DNA of 64,000 nt from Streptomyces sp. MMBL 11-1 (GTDB lineage Bacteria > Actinomycetota > Actinomycetes > Streptomycetales > Streptomycetaceae), in contig NZ_CP117709.1 of NCBI RefSeq assembly GCF_028622875.1, forward strand, positions 7,505,001 to 7,569,000, read 5' to 3'. Position numbers and translations under genes: made by a program. Under the pieces are notes generated by a model, which ran no database searches, was not told the DNA's origin, and saw only the letters and a list, made by a program, of their open reading frames with translations. Below, in pieces: positions 43,494-52,597 of the stretch (the first letter of the stretch is position 1; every line of letters begins with the position of its first letter).

Positions 43494-44365
43494 GGATCAC
43501 TCCGGGACCGTTGAACCGGGGGTGCGGGGTGGCTCGGCCGAAGCCATGGGATGTCGATGACGAACTGTGGGCGGTGGTTGAACCGCTGCTTCCCAAGGTC
43601 GAGCGACGGATGCGGCATCCAGGGCGGAAGAGGCATCCGGACCGGCTGGTCTTCCAGGGCATCCTGTTCGTACTGCACACCGGGATTGCCTGGGAACACC
43701 TGCCGCAGGAACTCGGCTTCGGCTCGGGCATGACCTGCTGGCGCCGCCTGGCCGAGAGGACCGAGGCTGGCGTGTGGCCCCAGCTGCACCATGTGCTCTT
43801 GGCGAAGCTACGCGGCGCAAACGCCTTGGACTTCTCCCGGGCGGCGGTCGACGGCTCCCACGTCCGGGCGCTAAAAGGGGGCCCAAGGCGGGACGAAGCC
43901 CTGTTGACCGGGGCAGAACCGGCAGCAAGCACCACCTGATCACCGACGCCACCGGCACCCCGCTCGCCACCACCCCGACCGGCGGCAACCGCAACGAGGT
44001 CACCCAGCTGATCCCGCTCCTCGAAGCCGTTCCACCGGTGCGCGGCAAGCGCGGCCGGCCCAGGCGCCGCCCGGACCTCGTGCTCGGTGACCGCGGCTAC
44101 GACCACGACAAGTACCGCCGCCTTGTCTGGGCACTCGGCGTGAAGCCAGCGATAGCCCGCCGCGGCACCGAGCACGGATCCGGCCTGGGCGCCCAACGCT
44201 GGGTCGTAGAGCACGCCTTCGCCCACCTGCACTGCTTCCGCCGCATGCGCATCCGCTGAGAGATCCGCGACGACATCCACAAAGCCTTCCCGACCCTCGG
44301 ATGCGTACTCATCTGCTGGCGGCGACTTGTCGCCCTACCCTGACAGCATCGGAACCCAGTGATCC
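43494..44365 (+). mobile_element. IS5-family insertion sequence, degenerate
   Basis: Imperfect terminal inverted repeats: GGATCACTCCGGGACCG at the left, and AGTGATCC preceded by related bases at the right, 872 bp apart, a normal IS5-family size. Inside is a broken DDE transposase gene. I see no clear target duplication. The right end lies within the C-terminal coding part of the DUF5959 gene. Confidence 0.7.
43529..44343 (+). pseudogene. IS5-family transposase, frameshifted and with a nonsense codon
   Basis: First frame from GTG 43529: RPKPWDVDDELWAVVEPLLP, HTGIAWEHLPQELGFGSGMT, AVDGSHVRALKGGP, where the first catalytic Asp lies. The reading must then move to the -1 frame: SPVDRGRTGSKHHLITDATG, DLVLGDRGYDHDKYR, TEHGSGLGAQRWVVEHAFAH. 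The shift point G_GGC_CCA (43879-43885) is a formal -1 slippery heptamer, but single-frame relatives have an extra C here, so a deletion is equally likely. TGA at 44257-44259 replaces the expected Trp codon in RIRWEIRDDIH; 27 further codons follow to 44343. Confidence 0.85.
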
Positions 44366-44763
44366 ATCACCTGGCGCAGACGCCGGCGATGGTCAGCAAC
44401 CCAGTCGTCCGGCGGGACGAGCGGGACCCGCACGGTGACCATGGACCAGGACTCGTCCTCCACGACCACCTCCGGGCAGTCACGCTCGCCCGTGAGCTGG
44501 ATGAAGATGGACGGCCCGCTGCTCATCTCCATCCAGGCCACGTCTTCCCCGGCGTCGAGCCGGTCCAGTGCGTCGGCCCAGCTCTCCAGCCTCGCAACGT
44601 ACAACGCCAGGTCAATACGACCGGACACGAAAGGAGTCTTGACGACAATCTCCGCGTCGAGCCCGGCGGTCCATCCGGGACTACGCCCCAGAACGTTGAC
44701 CGAGACGCTGTTGTCCTCGTCATCAGCGAGTGAGATGAGCTCCCTCGGGGGCCTGTCGCCCAT
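44335..44763 (-). CDS. DUF5959-like protein
   Basis: 142 residues from ATG 44763 (AAAGGG five bases upstream). LISLADDEDNSVSVNVLGRS, FVSGRIDLALYVARLESWADALDRLDAG and VVEDESWSMVTVRVPL match DUF5959 proteins of Streptomyces, which are uncharacterised. The last ~9 codons, including the stop, lie in the right end of the IS element, so the insertion may have replaced the original C-terminus. Confidence 0.65.
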   Translation of the reverse strand: MGDRPPRELISLADDEDNSVSVNVLGRSPGWTAGLDAEIVVKTPFVSGRIDLALYVARLESWADALDRLDAGEDVAWMEMSSGPSIFIQLTGERDCPEVVVEDESWSMVTVRVPLVPPDDWVADHRRRLRQVMDHWVPMLSG

Positions 44764-44823
44764 AGCTGCCCTTTCGTCGGCGAGTACCGAGCGATCCTCA
44801 CCCGACCCGAGGACATCCCTCAT

Positions 44824-45135
44824 CTCATTTTGCTAGGAGTTCTTATAGGGGCGTGGAGGCAGGCAACCACTGTCGGCTCGTCGAGGTGATGGTGATCACT
44901 GATACCCGCAGGGGAGAGCTGCGTAGGCTTGCGGAGTCGTTCCGGTGGAGTTCGGGAGAGTGAGTGGGCCCTCTCGACGTCACCTGACGAAGCGTCAGGA
45001 AAGTCAGCAAGTGGTCAGCATGAGTCCTGAAAAACCTGGGGAACGCTGCCTGAACATGCGACTCGTTATAGGGTGAGGAAACAGCCCTTGACCTGCAAAT
45101 ACGCAGGCAGGGAGCCTACGTCCAGGAGTACCTCG
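44824..45135. other. Intergenic region upstream of panD
   Basis: 312 bases with no convincing gene. TTGACC at 45089-45094 may be the -35 of the panD promoter, without a clear -10. The region marks the change from island to conserved chromosome. Confidence 0.4.
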
Positions 45136-45561
45136 ATGATACGTACAATATTCAAGTCCAAGATCCACCGGGCCACCGTCACCCAAGCCGACCTACACTA
45201 CGTCGGTTCCGTGACGATCGACGCCGCCCTGATGGAGGCCGCCGACCTGCTGCCCGGTGAGCTGGTCCATATCGTTGACATCGACAACGGCGCCCGGCTG
45301 GAGACGTACGTCATCGAGGGTGAGCGCGGCTCCGGTGTCATCGGGATCAACGGCGCGGCCGCACACCTCGTGCACCCCGGTGACCTGGTCATCCTGATCA
45401 GCTATGCGCAGGTCGATGACGCGGAGGCCCGTGCCCTCGTGCCGAGGGTCGTGCACGTGGACGCGGACAACCGGATCGTGGCGCTCGGCGCCGATCCCTC
45501 GGAGCCGGTTCCCGGGACCCGTACGGAGCGGAGCCCGCAGGCCGTCGTCGCGAACGGCTGA
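45136..45561 (+). CDS. panD: Aspartate 1-decarboxylase
   Basis: 141 residues; AGGAG seven bases before ATG 45136. [20 protein letters not shown] and [20 protein letters not shown] are diagnostic. The self-cleavage site Gly24-Ser25 creates the pyruvoyl cofactor. [20 protein letters not shown] is the conserved second half. It makes beta-alanine for pantothenate and coenzyme A. Here it is not next to panB/panC. Confidence 0.95.
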   Translation: MIRTIFKSKIHRATVTQADLHYVGSVTIDAALMEAADLLPGELVHIVDIDNGARLETYVIEGERGSGVIGINGAAAHLVHPGDLVILISYAQVDDAEARALVPRVVHVDADNRIVALGADPSEPVPGTRTERSPQAVVANG

Positions 45562-45621
45562 GGTCCCCGTCCGCGCGCTGGACGAGCGACGGCCACGTCC
45601 ACGTACGAGAGAGCGGGAGTC

Positions 45622-45975
45622 ATGACCGACAAGGCAGCTGTGGAGATCAGGGACGACCGGGAGAACGGCAGTCTCGTGGCGTACAGGGACGGCGAGCCGG
45701 CCGGCACCATCGCGTACTTCGCCATGGACCCGGCCCCCGGTGCCCTGGTGGCCGTGCACACCGTCGTCCGGCCCGAACACGAGGGCAAGGGCATCGCGGG
45801 GGCGCTCGTCCGGGAGTTCTTCGCCATGGCCGCCCGCGAGGGAGTTCCCGTCGTCCCGTTGTGCCCGTACGCGGCGCAGTGGGCGCGGCGTCACCCCGAC
45901 GAGGCGCCCGATGTGCCGGCCGAGCTCGTCCAGGAGGCGGAGCGGCAGCTCAGGGGCCACCCCGAGCTGTTCTGA
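45622..45975 (+). CDS. Small GNAT-type N-acetyltransferase
   Basis: 117 residues, matching the short GNAT subfamily with VAVHTVVRPEHEGKGIAGALV, the acetyl-CoA-binding loop, and VPLCPYAAQWARRHPD. Substrate unknown. It follows panD by 60 bases in the same direction and may be co-transcribed. Confidence 0.8.
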   Translation: MTDKAAVEIRDDRENGSLVAYRDGEPAGTIAYFAMDPAPGALVAVHTVVRPEHEGKGIAGALVREFFAMAAREGVPVVPLCPYAAQWARRHPDEAPDVPAELVQEAERQLRGHPELF

Positions 45976-46030
45976 CCTCACACGGGATCCCACCGGCCCG
46001 GCCCGTCCTCACGCCGGGCCCGGGAGCACC

Positions 46031-46804
46031 TCACGCGCTCAGCCCCGTGGCGGACCCGCCCCGGGGCGGCGTGAGGTCCCGGCGGATGTACCACTCGGTG
46101 CTCAGCACCTCACGCTGGACCGCCGGAGGCAGAGCGGCGATCCGGCCGGGCGCGGCGCCTCTCTCCACCTCGCTGCGGTGCGCGAGGATCGCGGCCAGCT
46201 TTCTCGGAAGCCAGGGGCCGACGTCCACGGTCGCGGTGATCCACGCGTCCTCCGAGCAGTACAGCACGTCGGCCGGGGTTCCCGGCCGGGCCAGCCGCCC
46301 GCCGACCGGAACGGCCGCCGAGCGGGGGTGCGTGGCGAGGTACAGGGCGCTCGGCTGCCAGGGATCACCGGAACCCGGACAGCAGCGGGGGAGGGCGGCG
46401 GCCCGGACCGCCAGCGCGGTGATCCGGTGGGCGTGGACATGGTCGGGGTGGCCGGTCATGCCTCCGTAGGCGTCCGCCGTGATCACGATCTCCGGCCGGA
46501 AATCACGGATGTGGCCGACCACGGCCTCCACGGCCTCCTCCAGCGGAGCGTCGAGGAACCGGGGCCGGCCGGGGGCCGACTCCGGCACGCGGGCGTCCGC
46601 GTAGCCGAGCAGCCGTGGGGCGCCCGTGCCCAGGGCATCGAGGGCATCGGCGAGTTCGGCGGCCCTGTGCGTGCCCTCCGCCCAGGTCGCCGTGACCACC
46701 GCGGTCCGGGCACCGGCGGCCGCGTGCTGGGCGAGGACTCCTCCGCAGAACAGGGACTCGTCGTCCGGATGGGCGTGAACGGCGAGAACGCTCGGCAGGG
46801 ACAC
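46031..46804 (-). CDS. PIG-L/LmbE-family deacetylase
   Basis: 257 residues from GTG 46804. AVHAHPDDESLFCGG carries the zinc-binding HPDD motif, and GMTGHPDHVHAH supplies the later His ligands. The family removes acetyl groups from GlcNAc-linked small molecules (MshB, Mca, PIG-L). The substrate is not evident. Convergent with the acetyltransferase gene. Confidence 0.85.
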   Translation of the reverse strand: MSLPSVLAVHAHPDDESLFCGGVLAQHAAAGARTAVVTATWAEGTHRAAELADALDALGTGAPRLLGYADARVPESAPGRPRFLDAPLEEAVEAVVGHIRDFRPEIVITADAYGGMTGHPDHVHAHRITALAVRAAALPRCCPGSGDPWQPSALYLATHPRSAAVPVGGRLARPGTPADVLYCSEDAWITATVDVGPWLPRKLAAILAHRSEVERGAAPGRIAALPPAVQREVLSTEWYIRRDLTPPRGGSATGLSA

Positions 46805-47016
46805 AGGGGGCGCCTTTCGCCTCGACGGTACCGGTCGCGGAGCCGTACGGGTCCGGGCACCTCGCCGGAGTCTGCCCCTCGGAAAGACCCGGCACGCGTC
46901 GCCCCGCGCTCCTGTCGCCGCGCGCACGTGTGGACTCGGCAGGCGCGGGCAGCCGCTCCGGGAGACGGTGGAGGAATGCTCCATCTGTCCCTGTCATGCC
47001 GTTGTGGAGGATCGCG

Positions 47017-47229
47017 ATGACCCACCCGTACCCCGACCCCGTACCGCCCTCGCCGACGCCTCCGCCCGTACCGGGCCCGCCCACTCCGGTGCCGAGCCCG
47101 CCGCCCGTACCGCCGGGCCCCGGGCCGGTGCCGCCCGGGCCCGCGCCGGACCCGATCCCGCAGCCGCCCGCGCCGGGCCCGGACCCCGTACCGGACCCGG
47201 AGCCCGAGCCGCAGCCCGCCGGGACCTGA
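47017..47229 (+). CDS. Proline-rich 70-residue protein
   Basis: ATG 47017 has GGAGG five bases upstream. About half of the residues are Pro in PxP/PPxP steps (MTHPYPDPVPPSPTPPPVPG onward), ending PEPEPQPAGT. No signal peptide. The strong ribosome site supports a real gene, though high-GC DNA can produce such frames by chance. It would form a stiff polyproline rod. Confidence 0.55.
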   Translation: MTHPYPDPVPPSPTPPPVPGPPTPVPSPPPVPPGPGPVPPGPAPDPIPQPPAPGPDPVPDPEPEPQPAGT

Positions 47230-47422
47230 CCGGCGGGCCGGGTCCGGTTCAGGCCGGCACCTGGCCCGGTCGGCCGGGGCGGGCAGCACCCGGGCGGTGA
47301 CGGACGGCCCGGCCCTCCGCCGGGAGGTCGGCGAAGGGCCGGGCCGACGAGGTCCGCGGTGTGATCGGCCCACCGGACCGCCCCGGTGCGGCCGTCGCGT
47401 CGGCCGGGGCGGCCCCGCCCGC

Positions 47423-48820
47423 TCAGTCGCCCGGCTCGACCAGCGCGTCCGCGTGGGCGAGACCGCTCTCCGCCGCGATGTTGTCCAGCGACTGCGCGTC
47501 CCGCACCGTCACGAACGCCACCGGGCCGTCGTGGTCCGATCGGCCCTTCCCCGAACCGTCCGCCGGCCGCGCCCCCGTCCGGAATCCGTACACCGCGGGA
47601 CGGGGCAGACTGTTGTAGGCCCACGGGGTGGAGAAGTAGTACGCCCCCGTGTCGTACAGCACGACCAGATCGTCCTCGGCCAGCTCCGGCAGCTCCCTGG
47701 CGTACGCCACGACGTCCCCCGCGAAGCAGCACGGCCCCGCGATGTCCTGCGCCAGCGGTGGCCCGCCCTTGGGAGTGCCGTCCGGGCCGAACGCCCCGAT
47801 CCGCAACGGCCAGGCGTCGGGCATGAGGACCGTACGGGTGGCCGTCTGGGCTCCCGCGTGGGTGAGTGCGATCCGACGGCCCCCGGCATCCTTCGTGTAC
47901 TCCACCCGGGCCCCGATGAACCCGTTCTTCGCCAGCAGCGACCGGCCGAACTCCGTGACCAGGGAGTAGCGGCCGGAGAAGAGGCCGGGCGCGGCCGCCG
48001 TCAGGGCCGCCACATAGTCCGCGTAGGTGGGGTGCACGGTCTCGTCGGTGAAGTTGACCGGAAGCCCGCCGCCGATGTCCAGGCTGGTGACCTGCCGGAC
48101 ACCCAGCGTCGCGTTGATCTCCTCGGCCAGTTCGTACGTCTGTGCCACACCGGCCGCGATCAGCTCCAACGGACATCCCTGGGAGCCCACATGGGCGTGC
48201 AGCCGCGTCAGCCACGGTCGCTCCCGGAAGGCTCCCACGATCGCCTCGCGGGCACCCGGGTCCCGGAGCGCGACCCCGAATTTCGAGGTGTCCGTCGCCG
48301 TGCTCATCGGCCCGATCGACCCACCGCCCACCTGAGGGTTGACCCGCAGTCCGAGGACCGATTCGGTGCCCGGGTCACGGAGGGCGTCGACGCGGCGCAG
48401 TTCGTCGAGGCTGTCGGCGTTGACGGCGACGCCGAGGGCGAGCGCCAGCCGGATCTCCTCGCGGGTCTTGGCGGGGGAGTCCAGCACGATACGGGACGCC
48501 GCGAACCCTGCCTCCACGGCCAGCCGCAGCTCACCGGGGCTCGCCACCTCGCACCCCATCCCGCACTCGGCCAGCAGCCGCAGCACCGGGACGAGGGAGC
48601 AGGCCTTGGCCGCGAAGGTGTGCAGTACCCCGGGCGTGGCGGCGAAGGCGTCGTGCAGGGCCCCGACGGAGGCGCGCACGCCCTCGGTGTCGATGAATCC
48701 GGCTACCTGGCTGCCCTCGCCCAGCAGCCCCTGCCCGACGGCCGCCCGGACGACGGCGTCGAAGCGGCCGGCCGGCGGTGCCGTGCCGTCCTCGTGGTGC
48801 GTGGAAGTCGTCTGCGTCAT
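47423..48820 (-). CDS. Fold type III PLP-dependent decarboxylase (LysA-like)
   Basis: 465 residues. FAAKACSLVPVLRLL holds the PLP Lys, and LHAHVGSQGCPLELI, LDIGGGLPV, VTEFGRSLLAK and LVVLYDTGAYYFST are the conserved blocks of diaminopimelate/ornithine decarboxylases. The amino acid substrate cannot be read. It lies 99 bases downstream of the encapsulin gene on the same strand and may be transcribed with it. Confidence 0.85.
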   Translation of the reverse strand: MTQTTSTHHEDGTAPPAGRFDAVVRAAVGQGLLGEGSQVAGFIDTEGVRASVGALHDAFAATPGVLHTFAAKACSLVPVLRLLAECGMGCEVASPGELRLAVEAGFAASRIVLDSPAKTREEIRLALALGVAVNADSLDELRRVDALRDPGTESVLGLRVNPQVGGGSIGPMSTATDTSKFGVALRDPGAREAIVGAFRERPWLTRLHAHVGSQGCPLELIAAGVAQTYELAEEINATLGVRQVTSLDIGGGLPVNFTDETVHPTYADYVAALTAAAPGLFSGRYSLVTEFGRSLLAKNGFIGARVEYTKDAGGRRIALTHAGAQTATRTVLMPDAWPLRIGAFGPDGTPKGGPPLAQDIAGPCCFAGDVVAYARELPELAEDDLVVLYDTGAYYFSTPWAYNSLPRPAVYGFRTGARPADGSGKGRSDHDGPVAFVTVRDAQSLDNIAAESGLAHADALVEPGD

Positions 48821-48919
48821 GAGGCCAGAGTCCCTGATGGCTGCCCCCGGGTCTTCGGCGGAACGGGGGCGCTCGGTCGCCCGGCCACGCGCCGGTGAGC
48901 GCCCCCGGGGCATGGGCGA

Positions 48920-49717
48920 TCAGGCGATCAGGCCGACCACGGCCTCCGGCGTCAGCATCCGGAAGGTGAAGGCCTGCTGAAAGTAGAGGTGGACGCTGGT
49001 GGCGTCGTGGTCCGCGTAGCCGATCGACAGGTCCTGGCCCAGGCAGAGCTCGAAGTCTCCGCCCCGGGCGGACAGCAGCACCCCGCCCCTGACCGCGGGC
49101 GCCCACAGGATCTCGTCGTCCACCAGGCGGCTCAGGTGGGTCTTGACCGGATACCCGTGGTCGGAGGTCTCGGCCGCCTCGGTGAACGCGTCCGCGCCGA
49201 GCATCAGCCGGTACGGGCCGTCGACACCGGCCAGCCGCAGCCGCGTCACCGCCTGGCTGACCGCCGCCGGATAGTCCCGCGCGTCGGCGGGCAGCGGGAG
49301 GGGATCGTGCGAGGAGCCGTCCCGCAGCCCGGTGATCCCGGCCGCCCCGTACCCGTCGATGATCGCCATGTCCTCGGCGAACGCACAGGTGCGCGCCGCG
49401 TCCTTGACGGGCTGCCAGTCGCTGTCGGCGGAGCCGCGCTCCACGTCGTCCACGGCCTGGCGGGAGACCGTGAACGGCACCCGCCACTCGATGACCGGCA
49501 TCGACGTGCGGGCCCGGGCCACCACATCCGGGGTGGGCGGATCGATGTCGGTCAGATGGCCGTCGCCGACGGCGGCCAGGGTCGGGCCGTCCGGATCGGA
49601 CACGTCGACGACACGGCGGCCGGCGACATGACGGCGGAAGGTGCGCCGGGCCTCCTCCTCGATCTCGTCCCAGGCGGACGGGGTGACCGGCGCGAGCTCG
49701 CGGTGCAGATTGTTCAT
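48920..49717 (-). CDS. enc: Encapsulin shell protein (family 1)
   Basis: 265 residues, the normal size. MNNLHRELAPVTPSAWDEIE is the typical N-terminus, with RRVVDVSDPDG, then GLRDGSSHDPLPLP and LGQDLSIGYADHDATSVHLYFQQAFTFR in the HK97-like fold. Sixty or more copies assemble into a protein compartment that encloses cargo enzymes. The ATG overlaps the stop of the peroxidase gene (TGATG), fitting a cargo-shell operon. Confidence 0.93.
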   Translation of the reverse strand: MNNLHRELAPVTPSAWDEIEEEARRTFRRHVAGRRVVDVSDPDGPTLAAVGDGHLTDIDPPTPDVVARARTSMPVIEWRVPFTVSRQAVDDVERGSADSDWQPVKDAARTCAFAEDMAIIDGYGAAGITGLRDGSSHDPLPLPADARDYPAAVSQAVTRLRLAGVDGPYRLMLGADAFTEAAETSDHGYPVKTHLSRLVDDEILWAPAVRGGVLLSARGGDFELCLGQDLSIGYADHDATSVHLYFQQAFTFRMLTPEAVVGLIA

Positions 49718-50787
49718 CACTGGGCGCTTTCTTGCAGGCTGCCGATGCGCAGCGAACCGTGGTCCGCCCCGGCCGCGGGCGGCTCGGGCCGGACCGGCGT
49801 GAACGTTGCTTCCGGCAGGTCCCCGGAGCGGGTCCGGACGGGTGGGGGCGGCGGAGCGTCGAGGAAGTCGGCGCGGGGGGCGAAGAAGAGGCAACCGGTG
49901 ACCGCTGTGGAGAAGTCGAGGATGCGGTCGTGTGTCCCGGGCGGATCGCCGAGGAACATGTTGCGGAGCATCCGTTCGGTCACGTCGGGATCGGCGGCGT
50001 ACCCGATGAAGTACGTACCGAACTCGCCCTTTCCGAAGCTCCCGAACGGCATGTTCGCCCGCAGGATGTCCCGTTCGGTGCCGTCCGGGTCGGTGATCGT
50101 GTTGAGCGAGAGGTGGGAGTCGGCGGGCTTCTCGGCGTCGGGGAACTCCACGTCGTCCAGCTTGGTGCGGCCGATGACGCGTTCCTGCTCCTCCACGGAG
50201 AGCGCGTTCCAGGACGTGAGGTCGTGCAGGTACTTCTGTACGACGACGTAGCTGCCACCCTCGAACTCCGGGTCGTCCGCCCCGACGAGCGCCGCCGCCC
50301 GGGCGTCGTCGCCCACCGGGTTCTCCGTACCGTCCACGAAGCCGAGCAGGTCCCGGTGGTCCAGGTAGCGGAAGCCGTGCGTCTCGTCCACGATCCGCAG
50401 GGTTCCGCCGAGCCTGTCGAGCAGCTGGGCCGCCCACGCGTAGCAGACGTCCATCCGCTCGGCCCGGATGTGCAGCAGGACGTCGCCGGGGGTCGCCGGG
50501 GCGTGGTGAAGAGGCCCCCGCAGTTCCGGGAACGGGTGGAGGTGAGCCGGGCGAGGCCCGGCGAACAGCCGGTCCCAGGCGTCGGCGCCGAAGCCCGCCA
50601 CACAGGCGAGACCGGAGTCCGGGTACCGGAAGCCGAGCGACCGGGCCACGGCTGCGAGGTCCGGCAGCACGTCCCGCACCGCGCTCTCGCCGCCCGGCTC
50701 GATCGTGCCGACCAGGAACAGCGCGGCGCTGGTCAACGGCGCCACGACGGGCTGGACGGAGACGGGATCAGGGACGGCGTCGGGCAT
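49717..50787 (-). CDS. DyP-type peroxidase, encapsulin cargo
   Basis: 356 residues; GGAG precedes ATG 50787. GFVDGTENP (residues 149-157) is the DyP hallmark with the catalytic Asp. The C-terminal ~15 residues include DHGSLRIGSLQES, matching the encapsulin targeting peptide (SLxIGSL), after a Pro-rich linker. The haem peroxidase should therefore be packed inside the shell encoded immediately downstream. Upstream 463 bases hold its promoter. Confidence 0.93.
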   Translation of the reverse strand: MPDAVPDPVSVQPVVAPLTSAALFLVGTIEPGGESAVRDVLPDLAAVARSLGFRYPDSGLACVAGFGADAWDRLFAGPRPAHLHPFPELRGPLHHAPATPGDVLLHIRAERMDVCYAWAAQLLDRLGGTLRIVDETHGFRYLDHRDLLGFVDGTENPVGDDARAAALVGADDPEFEGGSYVVVQKYLHDLTSWNALSVEEQERVIGRTKLDDVEFPDAEKPADSHLSLNTITDPDGTERDILRANMPFGSFGKGEFGTYFIGYAADPDVTERMLRNMFLGDPPGTHDRILDFSTAVTGCLFFAPRADFLDAPPPPPVRTRSGDLPEATFTPVRPEPPAAGADHGSLRIGSLQESAQ

Positions 50788-51250
50788 GCGCGCACTCCAC
50801 TACGACGGTGTACGGACGGCGGCGAACGGATGGCGGGGGACGGTCGGCGGCGAACGGTCGGCGGTCTACGGACGGCGGCGAAGAGTCTGCCGCGGACAGT
50901 CGGCGGTGAAGGGGCAGCGGCGAACAGTCGGCGGCCGGGGGACCGTGACGAGCAGGGCTCGCACCCACTAACCCATCTCCCGCCGCCGGCCGCACGCCGG
51001 GAGCATCCGGCCGGGGGAGCGGAGGGGCGGGCACCTCGCGAAGGTCGCGGCGGCCGTCCGTCGAGCGCGGCTTCGGGGAAGATCCTGCGAGGCCGCGGGC
51101 CGCCTCCCGCAGATCGGGTGGGCGCGTTCGGTGCCGTGTGACGCGTTCGGCGGTGCGTGAGGGGCTGCGGTGCGTGAGGGGCTTCGGTCAGGGGGGTGTA
51201 CGGGCCCGGGGACGGACGCGCTCACGGGCAGGCGCTCGCCGACAGCCCGC
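50788..51250. repeat. Gene-free region with degenerate GGCGGCGAACGG repeats
   Basis: About 50814-50937 is made of imperfect repeats of (A)CGGTCGGCGGCGAACGG. No gene is convincing in 463 bases. The encapsulin-operon promoter must lie here, so the repeats may affect its regulation or be neutral expansion. Confidence 0.5.
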
Positions 51251-51784
51251 TCAGGGCGAGGGCGGGGCGGCCGTGCCCCCGGTGGCCGCACCGGTTCCGG
51301 GGGCCGGGCCGGCCTTCAGGAGCGCGTTGTCGTCCCCCGGCTCGGGGATCACATGCATCGCGGCCTCCTCGGCCGACGCCGCCGCCCCGTCGATGCCCAC
51401 GTCGCTGGCGGTGAGGGCGGCCGGGACACTGCCGTCCGCCTGCTGGGTCAGCCGTCCGGCGCGGGCGACTCCGACCTCGTCGTCCCACGGCTCGCCGTCG
51501 CCGCCCACCAGATCGCCCACGCCGTCGCCGATGGAACCGTCCGGCTCGGGTACTTCCCTGGTCAGCCGGGCTTCGAGGGACTCGCCGGTGTGCCGCTCGT
51601 TGGCCGTGGTGCCGAGGCCGTCGACCGCCCAGGGACGGTCCGGCGGTGCGTAGCCCTCGTCCAGCGGGTCGCCGGTGCCGGACGGATCCATGAGCGTGTC
51701 CCCGGCGTCGAGCTGTTCGGCGGGGTCGGAAGCCTCGGGTTCCTGGGGCTGGTAGACGTCATCCCCCCAGTCGGTGTCGCTCAT
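51251..51784 (-). CDS. DUF5709-like acidic protein
   Basis: 177 residues; AAGGA before ATG 51784. MSDTDWGDDVYQPQEPEASD and RPWAVDGLGTTANERHTGESLEARL match the DUF5709 family of Streptomyces. Very acidic, no membrane segment, function unknown. Confidence 0.75.
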   Translation of the reverse strand: MSDTDWGDDVYQPQEPEASDPAEQLDAGDTLMDPSGTGDPLDEGYAPPDRPWAVDGLGTTANERHTGESLEARLTREVPEPDGSIGDGVGDLVGGDGEPWDDEVGVARAGRLTQQADGSVPAALTASDVGIDGAAASAEEAAMHVIPEPGDDNALLKAGPAPGTGAATGGTAAPPSP

Positions 51785-52019
51785 GGCGCGTCCTTTCCTC
51801 CGGGAGTACCGGATACCCCGGATACCACTGTCCCCTGTACGCAATTCCACTCCGGTCCCGCTCCCGCCGCAAAGGGAAGATCGGATCTCGGTGTCCGGGG
51901 CAGGCGTCCTGGACCGGTCGGTACGCAGGTCGCGGCCTGTTCCGAGAAGCGGTGCGTCGGCGTCCGGGGGGTCGACGACGAGGTTCCGGAACCGACCGTG
52001 CCGCCGCCCCTCCCTCGGC

Positions 52020-52043
52020 ACCGACCGACCGACCGACCGACCG
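52020..52043. repeat. (ACCG)6 microsatellite
   Basis: Six perfect tandem ACCG units within an 813-base stretch (51785-52597) that otherwise has no clear gene apart from the possible small frame at 52197. It may vary in length among strains. Confidence 0.85.
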
Positions 52044-52196
52044 GCCGCCAGCACACCCTGACGCCCGGCCTCTGTCCAGGGCCCCCGCTCTCGGCCCGGC
52101 CCCGGCCCGGCCCGGGACTCCGTTCCGGGCGTTCGCCCCGGTCGGAGCGGCCCGTGGGCGGCTCGCTGCCCTTCCCACCGCACGTACACTCGGTTC

Positions 52197-52340
52197 ATGG
52201 GACGCAGCGCCGAACTGAGGACATGCCCGCACCGGGCCGCCTCCGCGCTGCCCCCGGCCGCGACCCGCGCGGCTGTGCCCCCGGCGCCCGCGGACGCGGC
52301 GCCCGGAACGGGCCGTACCGCTCTGCACGGCCACGGCTAG
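52197..52340 (+). CDS. Possible leaderless small protein
   Basis: 47 residues (MGRSAELRTCPHRAASALPP...), Ala/Pro/Arg-rich. TACACT (52185-52190) lies six bases before the ATG, a spacing typical of leaderless Streptomyces genes. Composition is not persuasive, and the TACACT could equally start the murE-like transcript. Confidence 0.25.
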   Translation: MGRSAELRTCPHRAASALPPAATRAAVPPAPADAAPGTGRTALHGHG

Positions 52341-52597
52341 CGGTCCCAGCGGCGGTTCCCGACAGCGGCATCCGGCGTAGCCGGCCCCCGGCCTCACCGC
52401 CCCCGGCCCGCCGTCCCCTCACCCACACCACCACTCCGGCCCGCTGAGCGCCGGAGCTCACCGTCGCCTCCGGCGCTCGCCGGACGCGACCGTCACGATC
52501 GGCTCCACAGCACCACGCGGCCCACGGCGCACCCGCCCGTGCCGCTTCCCGGCCACGGCCGCACCAGCCGGCCCGCGCCGCACTCGAAGGGATCATC

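Noticed and set aside
50788..50970. Short repeats considered as a CRISPR array
   Set aside because: Units are degenerate, very short and without regular unique spacers.
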